NCBI GenBank assembly: GCA_905182415.1
Contig: CAJJBK010000002.1
Coordinates: forward strand, 124,001-188,000
Length of the DNA stretch: 64,000 bases
Direction of reading: 5' to 3'
From: an uncultured Woeseiaceae bacterium
GTDB taxonomy: Bacteria > Pseudomonadota > Gammaproteobacteria > Steroidobacterales > Woeseiaceae
Each line of letters opens with the position of its first letter. Within the stretch, counting starts at the first letter, position 1. The notes beneath the pieces are model-generated. The model was not told the origin of the DNA and made no database searches. It saw nothing but the letters and a program-made list of their open reading frames with translations. A program made the translations under genes and the position numbers. Shown in pieces: positions 57,144 through 64,000 of this stretch.

Positions 57144-58487
57144 TTACAAAATAGCCTTTTCTAAGTAGGAAAAATAAAAACCATCCATACCTTTTATTCC
57201 AGGAAGTAATTGATAGCCATAATTAGTCTTATGCATTACATCGCGGATGTTGTTATTTAGCAACAAATTATTTATGAGAATATCTGGATGCAGGAGTTTT
57301 AGTTTTTTTATCACCAAGTCATTTTCCTCTTCTAATACCGAACAAGTCACATAAAGTAATTTTCCACCTGGTTTTAATAAGTGCCATAATGAATTAATAA
57401 TATTTACCTGTATTTTATTCAAAGCATCGATATCTTTCTCTCTTTTTAGATGCTTAATATCTGGATGCCGTCTAATTACACCAGTTGCTGAACAGGGAGC
57501 ATCCATTAGGATCAAATCAAATAATTGTGAATCCCACCAGCTTTTAGTATCAGCAACATCGGCGGTAATAATTTTTGCTTTTAATTCAAGGCGCGAAAGA
57601 TTCTCTTTAATAATTTCAACTCTAAATGGATCTATATCAACTGCAGTAACCGTTGAATCATCATTAATTTTTTCTAGTAATTGACCTGTCTTTCCTCCAG
57701 GAGCTGCACAGGCATCGAGTATGTTCCCACCAAGATCGTTCAGTAAACATTCAACAGCAATCTGAGCGGCACCATCTTGAACAGAAACATAGCCATTATC
57801 AAAATCAGGTAATGATTTGACTGAAATCGGATTTTTCAAACAAATAGATTGATCTAAATCACCAATATACCCAATCTCATCAATAGATAAATTTTGAGAA
57901 TATGCTATTTTTTTCAGATAATCTTTTGTGGCAATCTTTTTATGGTTCACTCTTAGCCACATAGGTGCTTGTATATTATTATTTTCTATAATTTCTTGCC
58001 ATTTATGCGGCCAACTATTTTTCAACATTTTTATTAACCATGCTGGATGATTAAAAATAGCTTCTTCATTTGAATTAATACATTCTTTTGAGCTTGATCG
58101 AATAAAATTTCTCAAAACAGCATTAGCAAAAGCAGTTAAATTTGGTTTTTTTAGTAATCTCACCGCCTCTACTGTCTGAGCAACTATTGCATGAGAAGGA
58201 ATCCGTGTCTTCTTGATCTGAAAAAATCCAATAATAAGTAACGTCTCAATAATATTATCTTTTCTTTTTATTGGGCGAGAAATATATTGCCCTAATTGTA
58301 ATTTCAACTCCCAATAAAAGCGGATCGTTCCATAGCAAATGGCCTTAAAAAGTGATTTTTGAGAATTCGTTTCATCAATATTAGCCGTTTCTATGGCACG
58401 ATCCAAAGACCTTCCCTTATTAACAACCGCATCAACGACATGAGCAGCTTTCGCTCTAATCATTGCTCCATTATTATTAATTTGCAT
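57144..58487 (-). CDS. rsmB: 16S rRNA (cytosine-C5)-methyltransferase RsmB
   Basis: A 447-residue enzyme forming m5C967 in 16S rRNA. The N-terminal NusB-like RNA-binding domain (about 1-140) starts 'AKAAHVVDAVVNKGRSLDRA'. The SAM domain has 'ILDACAAPGGKTGQLLEKIN', the catalytic-pair Cys in 'LILMDAPCSATGVIRRHPDI' and 'LLYVTCSVLEEENDLVIKKL'. E. coli RsmB has 429 residues. It lies 6 nt after fmt and 6 nt before the DUF4390 gene. Confidence 0.95.
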   Translation of the reverse strand: MQINNNGAMIRAKAAHVVDAVVNKGRSLDRAIETANIDETNSQKSLFKAICYGTIRFYWELKLQLGQYISRPIKRKDNIIETLLIIGFFQIKKTRIPSHAIVAQTVEAVRLLKKPNLTAFANAVLRNFIRSSSKECINSNEEAIFNHPAWLIKMLKNSWPHKWQEIIENNNIQAPMWLRVNHKKIATKDYLKKIAYSQNLSIDEIGYIGDLDQSICLKNPISVKSLPDFDNGYVSVQDGAAQIAVECLLNDLGGNILDACAAPGGKTGQLLEKINDDSTVTAVDIDPFRVEIIKENLSRLELKAKIITADVADTKSWWDSQLFDLILMDAPCSATGVIRRHPDIKHLKREKDIDALNKIQVNIINSLWHLLKPGGKLLYVTCSVLEEENDLVIKKLKLLHPDILINNLLLNNNIRDVMHKTNYGYQLLPGIKGMDGFYFSYLEKAIL

Positions 58488-58493
58488 GAGATC

Positions 58494-59438
58494 TTAGGTT
58501 AATTGTAAATTTTTCAAATTAATTTGCCTACAAAACTCAGCAGCTGTGACTTTATTTCTGCCTGGGCGCTGTAATATTTTTATAATCAGGGTGCCTTGAA
58601 GACAAGCAACTTCTATCCCAGATTCTCCCGCATGAATGACTTTACCTGACTCACCACTTTCTTTATTTGTATAATCAGCCGACCAACACTTAATCATTTC
58701 ATTTTCTAAATTAAAATAAGCTCCTGGCGATGAATTATAAGCTCTGATGTGACGCGATATATAATCTGCTGGTTGATTCCAATTAATTTTTGCATCGGAT
58801 TTTTTTACTTTCTTTGTCAAAATCATTCCATGTTGATCTTGTTCATTTGACGGAATATGGCCGTTCAATATAGATTCAAAATCAGACTTCAAGGCCATCC
58901 CACCTAATTTCGCGAGACGCATATTTAATTTATCAGCTGTTTCTGTTCGTTCTATATCTATTTTATGCTGAGTGAAGATCGGACCAGTATCAAGTCCAAT
59001 CTCCATTTTCATAAGACTGATGCCGGTCTCATTGTCTCCATGCAGGATTGCCGATTGTATAGGTGATGCTCCCCTCCATCTTGGTAGTAGAGAAGCATGT
59101 ACATTTACACAACCAAATCTTGGGAGATTTAAAATCTTCTCAGGAAATATTGACCCATAAGCTGCAACAACAACAATATCTGGTTTAATGGATTTTATAT
59201 TTTTGATGAATTGAGAATCTGACAATGATAGTGGTTGCCAGACTTCTAGATTCTGCTCCTCTGCAAATACCTTAACTGGACTCTTAGTCAATTGCTTTCC
59301 GCGTCCCGCCCTTCTATCTGGTTGCGTAATAACTGCAATAGGAGAAATATCTAATTCTAATAAAGCTACGAGCGAAGGTAACGAAAAGTGTGGTGTACCT
59401 GCAAAAATTAGCCGACATTCATTTAAATTAATATTCAT
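58494..59438 (-). CDS. fmt: Methionyl-tRNA formyltransferase
   Basis: A 314-residue enzyme formylating the initiator Met-tRNA. Key segments are 'LIFAGTPHFSLPSLVALLEL', 'TQPDRRAGRGKQLTKSPVKV', the catalytic 'GCVNVHASLLPRWRGASPIQ' (Asn and His) and 'ISLMKMEIGLDTGPIFTQ' with the active-site Asp. The C-terminal domain has 'RHIRAYNSSPGAYFNLENE'. Length equals E. coli Fmt (315). It follows def by 16 nt. Confidence 0.96.
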   Translation of the reverse strand: MNINLNECRLIFAGTPHFSLPSLVALLELDISPIAVITQPDRRAGRGKQLTKSPVKVFAEEQNLEVWQPLSLSDSQFIKNIKSIKPDIVVVAAYGSIFPEKILNLPRFGCVNVHASLLPRWRGASPIQSAILHGDNETGISLMKMEIGLDTGPIFTQHKIDIERTETADKLNMRLAKLGGMALKSDFESILNGHIPSNEQDQHGMILTKKVKKSDAKINWNQPADYISRHIRAYNSSPGAYFNLENEMIKCWSADYTNKESGESGKVIHAGESGIEVACLQGTLIIKILQRPGRNKVTAAEFCRQINLKNLQLT

Positions 59439-59454
59439 AATTTAAATGCAAATT

Positions 59455-59976
59455 TTAAAGCACCATTGAGGAATCAGACTGGACTCGTTTTTGTTTATGT
59501 AATTTTTTTCTTACTTTTTGTCGTTTTGTCTCCGACAGGTAATCAACAAATAATTTACCATCGAGATGATCTATTTCATGCTGAACACATACCGCAAGCA
59601 TACCAGTCATCTCTTCTTCTTGTTGATTTCCGCCTCGATCCAAAAAACTAACACGGACTGTTTCTGCTCTTTTAACTGAATCAAAGTATCCAGGAACCGA
59701 CAAACAACCCTCTTCTGAGACCTTCGAGCCGTCCTTTTCAATAATTCTAGGGTTTATTAATACATATGGATCGTCTTTTTCAGATGAAACATCAGCCACC
59801 AAAAGACGTTTATGAAAATCTACCTGTGTTGCAGCCAAGCCAATACCAAGAGCTTCATACATAGTTTCAAACATATTATCAATAATGACTCGCAAGCTGT
59901 CATCAACCGTTTCAATAGGGACAGCTTTAATTCTTAGTTTTGGATCTGGAAATTCTAATATTCTTAATATAGTCAT
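59455..59976 (-). CDS. def: Peptide deformylase
   Basis: A 173-residue metalloenzyme removing the formyl group from nascent proteins. The three motifs are 'GIGLAATQVDFHKRLL', 'EEGCLSVPGYFDSVKRAE' (metal Cys) and 'VCVQHEIDHLDGKLFVDYLS' (two metal His and catalytic Glu). Length fits the family (168). It is the first gene of a seven-gene minus-strand run to the small membrane gene at 52574. In E. coli it faces dprA; here it faces smg directly. Confidence 0.96.
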   Translation of the reverse strand: MTILRILEFPDPKLRIKAVPIETVDDSLRVIIDNMFETMYEALGIGLAATQVDFHKRLLVADVSSEKDDPYVLINPRIIEKDGSKVSEEGCLSVPGYFDSVKRAETVRVSFLDRGGNQQEEEMTGMLAVCVQHEIDHLDGKLFVDYLSETKRQKVRKKLHKQKRVQSDSSMVL

Positions 59977-60218
59977 AATTTAAATAATAAATATTACGCA
60001 TTAGTTATCTGATAGGTAATTATATATAAACAATAAATCAGTTCATAGTTTCGTTTTTTTAAAATTTAGTAAAATTATTACTAAACGATATTGACGATTG
60101 CTGCAGATTACTACATGCTCCATGTTTTAGGATTTTACCATTCAATAATATCTAACTATTTGTAGTTATGATATTAAACAAGATAATGATTTGAGATATC
60201 AAAGGAATAACTAAAGCG
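59977..60218. promoter_or_regulatory. Divergent intergenic region def / smg
   Basis: A 242-bp AT-rich gap that must promote def-fmt-rsmB-ntrYX to the left and smg-topA to the right. dprA and a LysM gene, usual here in other gammaproteobacteria, are missing. No coding remnant of them, no RNA gene and no clear operator was seen. Confidence 0.4.
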
Positions 60219-60695
60219 ATGAAAGAAGATGTCCTCGATGTATTAATGTATTTATTCGAAACCTATATCGAGACGGAAGATGAACCTGAAGCCGATCAAA
60301 ATACACTCCGGATAGAGTTAATTAAAGCCGGTTTCAATAATAATGAAATTGACAAAGCTTTAGATTGGCTGGATGGTTTGGCGGAACATAATGAAAACTT
60401 CATAGAAAATAATGATACGGCCAATGCAACGAGAATTTATAATAGCGCTGAAATAAGTCAGCTTGATGTAAGTTGCCGGGGTTTTATCAGTTATCTTGAA
60501 CAAATTAATATACTCACTACCACCCAAAGAGAGCTTTTAATTGATCGATTGCTTGCACTTGATACCCAAGATATTAATGTTGATCAAATAAAATGGGTTG
60601 TACTGATGGTTTTATTCAGTCAACCAGACCAAGAAAAGGCATACTCTCAGATGGAAGACTTGATCTTCGACACAAAAAGTGATTTTCTTCATTAA
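60219..60695 (+). CDS. smg: Smg (DUF494) family protein
   Basis: A 158-residue protein of the Smg/DUF494 family, matching in length (E. coli 157) and start: 'KEDVLDVLMYLFETYIETED', then 'LRIELIKAGFNNNEIDKALD' and 'WLDGL'. 'CRGFISYLEQINILTTTQRE' and C-terminal 'IKWVVLMVLFSQPDQEKAY' are further family marks. It is acidic and helical. Function is unknown; it is linked to DNA-processing genes in many genomes. topA follows within about 20 nt. Confidence 0.9.
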   Translation: MKEDVLDVLMYLFETYIETEDEPEADQNTLRIELIKAGFNNNEIDKALDWLDGLAEHNENFIENNDTANATRIYNSAEISQLDVSCRGFISYLEQINILTTTQRELLIDRLLALDTQDINVDQIKWVVLMVLFSQPDQEKAYSQMEDLIFDTKSDFLH

Positions 60696-60716
60696 CCATG
60701 GATGATAAATAAAGTA

Positions 60717-63350
60717 ATGGCAAAGAATTTAGTAATCGTTGAGTCTCCCGCAAAGGCCAAGACTATCTCTAAGTATCTAGGCAATGATTATATTGTTAAA
60801 TCAAGCGTAGGTCACATTCGAGATCTTCCAAAAGGTAAATCTAGAGCACCAACGAAAAGAAATGAAATACCAAAAGATATTTCAGAGGCAGAAAAACTAA
60901 GGCTTAAAGCTTTAAATGAAAGATCTAGGTTGGTAAGAAGAATGGGCATCGACCCCGATAAAGACTGGGAAGTTGAATATCAGATCATTCCCGAAAAAGA
61001 AAAAGTTATTAAAGAGCTAAAAAAAGCATCCAAAAATGTCAGTCATATCTATCTGGCAACAGATTTGGATAGAGAAGGAGAAGCTATTGCTTGGCATCTA
61101 AAAGAGGCCCTTGGTCCAAATAAATATGAGTTCTCAAGAGTTAGATTTAATCAAATAACTAAATCAGCAATCCTTGCCTCATTTGCTGATCCTAAAGAGA
61201 TAGATATTGACCTTGTGCAAGCTCAACAGGCAAGAAGATTCCTAGATAGAGTAGTTGGTTTTGAACTTTCTCCTCTTTTATGGAAGAAAATTGCTAGAGG
61301 TCTATCTGCAGGAAGAGTTCAATCAGTGGCGCTGAGGCTTCTTGACGAAAGAGAACGACTAATACAAGAATTTAATCCCAAAGAATTTTGGGCAATTTCA
61401 ATGGATCTTTTGACTAGTAATAAGGAGAATATTTTATTCTCCTTATTAAGAAAAAATTCAGACCCATTACTCTTAGAGGAAGAAGCTAGAGAAATAGAAT
61501 CTCTAATCAAAAATAATCCATTAACAATTGATGAGATATCAAAAAAACCAATAAAAATAAAACCAAAACCACCATTCATCACCTCAACGCTTCAACAGGC
61601 AGCGTCAACAAGATTGAGCTTTAATGTAAAAAGAACTATGCGGGTTGCACAAAAGCTATATGAAGCTGGCTATATTACCTATATGCGAACTGATGCACCT
61701 AGTTTAAGCCCAGAAACAATCCAAGATGCCAGAAACTATATTACAGACAAAGTGGGTAAAAACTATTTACCAAGCAGCCCAAGAATATATTCGGGTAAAG
61801 AAAATGCCCAAGAAGCTCATGAAGCTATAAGACCGACAAATGCTTTTTTGACAGCTAATGATTTAGTTGGAGCTCGTGAAGAAGAAACTCGTCTCTATCT
61901 ACTAATATGGCAACAATATATTGCCTCTCAAATGCCAGATGCCGAATATCTTTCAACTTCAGCAAAAATTGCAGTAAATAAATATACATTCACCGCCAAA
62001 GGAAGAGAAATTGTCTTTGATGGATACACCAAAATTTCTAAAGATAACAATAAAAATTCCAATGAAGACATTTTACCCCATCTCTCAGAAGGTGAAGTTT
62101 TATCATTAGAGGAATTAAAACTTGAAAGAAAGCACACAAAGCCACCAGCGAGATTCTCTGAAGCTGCTTTAGTAAGAGAGTTAGAAAAAAAAGGGATTGG
62201 TCGACCATCTACCTATGCATCTATTATTTCCACAATACAAGATAGAGGCTATGTTGAGATCCTTAATAGAAGATTTTTTGTTAAAAAAATTGGCCACATT
62301 GTCGCCGAAAGATTGCTTGAATGTTTTGATGACATTATGAATTATGATTTCACCGCTAATTTTGAAAATGACTTAGATAAAGTGGCAAAGGGAGAGCTTG
62401 ATTGGAAGGTTGTACTTGATAATTTTTATCTAGCATTCAAAAAAGATTTACAATCTGCATCAAATGATGAAGGAGGAATGAGGGGGAACAAGCCCGTTAA
62501 GACAGATATCCTTTGTCCAGATTGTGGTAATCACACTATGGTGATTAGAAACTCTTCCAATGGGGTCTTTCTGGGCTGCTCTGGATATGAGAATACCGGT
62601 GAAGATCAGTGTAAAAAAACGTTGAATTTAACCTCAGGGGATGAAGCAGTTAGTGTTGACGATCAAGAGGAAGCTGAAAACCTCTTAATTAAAGAAAGGT
62701 GCGAGTCCTGCTCCACAAGCATGGATAATTTTTTAATTGATGAACATAGAAAATTACATATTTGTGGAAAAAATCCTGATTGCGAAGGAAATAAGATCGA
62801 AGACGGCCATTTCAAAATAAAAGGGTATGACGGCCCTATCTTGGAATGTCATAAATGCTCTACAGAAATGCAATTGAAAACAGGTAGATTCGGGAAATAC
62901 TTTGGCTGTTTAAATGAGGATTGTGGAACAACAAGACAATTACAAAGAAATGGAGAACCAAAACCATTAACGATGGAACCGATAAAACTGCCTGAACTTT
63001 TGTGCGTTAAATGTGAAGATCATTATTTACTGAGAGATAGTATGAAAGGTATATTTCTTGCTGCCAGTAAATTTCCAAAGAATAGAGAGACTCGAGCACC
63101 TAAAGTATCTGAAATTAATCATCTAAAAGATGAATTTGTCGAAGCATGTAAGTATTTACCTAATTCAGAAAAACATCTTTATCTCATGACTGCCCCGGAA
63201 CACGATAAGGATCAGAATCCTTATGTGATTCGATATAATAAAGCTGAAGATGTTCATTATTTAGCCTCAGAAAAAAATGGTAAAAAAACAAAGTGGATGG
63301 CTATTTATAACAACGGAACATGGGAACAAAAACACAAAGATAGTACCTAA
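60717..63350 (+). CDS. topA: DNA topoisomerase I
   Basis: An 877-residue type IA topoisomerase relaxing negative supercoils. The Toprim domain starts 'MAKNLVIVESPAKAKTISKY' and contains 'IYLATDLDREGEAIAWHLKE' (DxD metal motif as DLD). 'RRFLDRVVGFELSPLLWKKI' and active-site Tyr in 'GYITYMRTDAPSLSPETIQD' are present. Several C4 zinc-ribbon repeats make up the C-terminus: 'CPDCGNHT...CSGY...QC', 'CESCSTS', 'CHKCSTE' and a degenerate 'CVKCEDH'. ATG 60717 gives the E. coli-type start; ATG 60702 would add five residues. E. coli TopA has 865. Confidence 0.96.
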   Translation: MAKNLVIVESPAKAKTISKYLGNDYIVKSSVGHIRDLPKGKSRAPTKRNEIPKDISEAEKLRLKALNERSRLVRRMGIDPDKDWEVEYQIIPEKEKVIKELKKASKNVSHIYLATDLDREGEAIAWHLKEALGPNKYEFSRVRFNQITKSAILASFADPKEIDIDLVQAQQARRFLDRVVGFELSPLLWKKIARGLSAGRVQSVALRLLDERERLIQEFNPKEFWAISMDLLTSNKENILFSLLRKNSDPLLLEEEAREIESLIKNNPLTIDEISKKPIKIKPKPPFITSTLQQAASTRLSFNVKRTMRVAQKLYEAGYITYMRTDAPSLSPETIQDARNYITDKVGKNYLPSSPRIYSGKENAQEAHEAIRPTNAFLTANDLVGAREEETRLYLLIWQQYIASQMPDAEYLSTSAKIAVNKYTFTAKGREIVFDGYTKISKDNNKNSNEDILPHLSEGEVLSLEELKLERKHTKPPARFSEAALVRELEKKGIGRPSTYASIISTIQDRGYVEILNRRFFVKKIGHIVAERLLECFDDIMNYDFTANFENDLDKVAKGELDWKVVLDNFYLAFKKDLQSASNDEGGMRGNKPVKTDILCPDCGNHTMVIRNSSNGVFLGCSGYENTGEDQCKKTLNLTSGDEAVSVDDQEEAENLLIKERCESCSTSMDNFLIDEHRKLHICGKNPDCEGNKIEDGHFKIKGYDGPILECHKCSTEMQLKTGRFGKYFGCLNEDCGTTRQLQRNGEPKPLTMEPIKLPELLCVKCEDHYLLRDSMKGIFLAASKFPKNRETRAPKVSEINHLKDEFVEACKYLPNSEKHLYLMTAPEHDKDQNPYVIRYNKAEDVHYLASEKNGKKTKWMAIYNNGTWEQKHKDST

Positions 63351-63407
63351 AACTAAATTTTTTCATCAAAACTAAAAATAACTCACGAAAAAAATTGGTA
63401 AAGAATC

Positions 63408-63956
63408 ATTCCATCTGAATCAATAAAAAAAGCAAGTCGAGTAATACATGATGGGGGAGTAATCGCTTATCCTACTGAAGGTGTATTTGGGCTCGGTTGT
63501 AACCCGAATAATTCTGATGCTGTAAATCGTATACTTGATATAAAAAATCGTGACATAGCAATGGGGTTAATAATCATTGTCTCTAACCTAGAGCAGGTAA
63601 ATAAATGGGCCAAATTGAGCGCTACTGATGTTAGAACGATCATCGATGGTCCAAAAAATACAACATGGTTGGCTGAAAAAACAGATCACACTCCCCATTG
63701 GATTTCAGGCAAACATTCCAGCATAGCTATCCGATTCACTCATCACCCAATTGCAAGAGAACTCTGTATTCAGTCAAAAACTGCCCTAATTTCCACCAGT
63801 GCAAACGCATCAGGGGAAAACCCACCAAGAAACACCATCATACTACGCAGAAATTTTCGTGGCATAGTAGACTATATAGTGCCGGGTGAATGCTTTAAAA
63901 ATACTCCTGCATCGACCATAAAAATATTGAAAACTGGAAAAATTTTACGACCATAA
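63408..63956 (+). CDS. tsaC: Threonylcarbamoyl-AMP synthase TsaC, no canonical start codon
   Basis: The frame is open from 63402 to 63956. The first ATG (63561) is internal, because upstream codons encode the TsaC N-terminus 'ASRVIHDGGVIAYPTEGVFG' and 'LGCNPNNSDAVNRILDIKNR'. No ATG, GTG or TTG lies between the preceding stop (63399) and 63561. ATT 63408 gives 182 residues (E. coli 190); ATC 63405 is the alternative. Later motifs are 'HTPHWISGKHSSIAIRFTHH' and 'LISTSANASGENPPRN', as in YrdC-type enzymes. It makes threonylcarbamoyl-AMP for t6A37 of tRNA. hemF starts 2 nt after its stop. Confidence 0.85.
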   Translation: MPSESIKKASRVIHDGGVIAYPTEGVFGLGCNPNNSDAVNRILDIKNRDIAMGLIIIVSNLEQVNKWAKLSATDVRTIIDGPKNTTWLAEKTDHTPHWISGKHSSIAIRFTHHPIARELCIQSKTALISTSANASGENPPRNTIILRRNFRGIVDYIVPGECFKNTPASTIKILKTGKILRP

Positions 63957-63958
63957 TT

Positions 63959-64000
63959 ATGAATAATGAAACTCATTCCATTGATCTTGTAAAAAAATAT
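63959..64000 (+). CDS. hemF: Probable HemF start (truncated by window end)
   Basis: Only 14 codons are visible, 'MNNETHSIDLVKKY'. The 'IDLVKKY' segment resembles the first helix of oxygen-dependent coproporphyrinogen III oxidase, and tsaC-hemF-aroE is a common gammaproteobacterial order. The ATG lies 2 nt after the tsaC stop. The identification is therefore mainly contextual. Confidence 0.45.
   Translation, partial: MNNETHSIDLVKKY

Overview
The window reads as a chromosomal segment of an AT-rich (by eye roughly one third G+C), gene-dense gammaproteobacterium, possibly a small-genome marine lineage. Gene content and order support this: hemY, xerC-hslVU-ubiEJB, coaBC-dut, rpmBG-mutM-coaD, ftsY-rpoH, pntAA/AB/B, priA-argS, def-fmt-rsmB-ntrYX and smg-topA-tsaC-hemF are gammaproteobacterial neighbourhoods. 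Genus and species cannot be named from sequence alone. No rRNA, tRNA, CRISPR array, insertion sequence or phage gene was recognised. After extending three genes upstream of their first ATG/GTG/TTG, the largest gene-free gap is about 265 bp.

Layout. 1-9.3 kb (+): tail of hemY, an NAD-binding epimerase-like protein, DUF484, xerC, the HslVU protease, a DUF971 protein, the ubiquinone genes ubiE-ubiJ-ubiB, and trmB. 9.3-11.5 kb (-): xthA-ampG in a visibly G+C-richer patch, with a possible Rieske-gene fragment. 11.6-17.6 kb: pyrE, an ornithine cyclodeaminase-family gene, dut, coaBC, rpmB-rpmG, mutM, coaD, rsmD. 17.6-22.8 kb (+): ftsY, rpoH (with a CIRCE-like operator), a DUF962 membrane protein, glutaryl-CoA dehydrogenase and a MATE exporter. 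22.8-25.4 kb: a Tat-exported spermidine-dehydrogenase-like flavoprotein divergent from a TetR regulator. 25.5-30.6 kb (+): a G+C-richer cassette of two aldehyde dehydrogenases, a membrane protein and an exported SurE-like nucleotidase. 30.8-39.7 kb (-): MATE exporter, glutamate synthase gltD/gltB, another MATE exporter. 39.8-48.5 kb: thiolase, Na+/alanine symporter, hemH, a 5'-3' exonuclease, an HNH nuclease, and the three-gene transhydrogenase. 48.5-52.5 kb (+): priA and argS. 52.6-60 kb (-): operon def-fmt-rsmB-DUF4390-ntrY-ntrX-membrane protein. 60.2-64 kb (+): smg, topA, tsaC, start of hemF.

Most of the window is ordinary housekeeping. The unusual points are: a near-perfect CIRCE (HrcA) operator in front of rpoH; three conserved genes (AGCS symporter, priA, tsaC) with no ATG/GTG/TTG where their conserved N-termini begin; an NtrX regulator whose AAA+ Walker A and B motifs are both broken; a G+C mosaic patch whose edges fall inside trmB and xthA; a G+C-richer cassette next to tetR; and losses from conserved clusters (ftsEX between ftsY and rpoH, dprA between def and smg). 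I did not see a clearly novel multi-gene system. G+C statements are visual estimates, and family assignments rest on recognised motifs rather than database searches.
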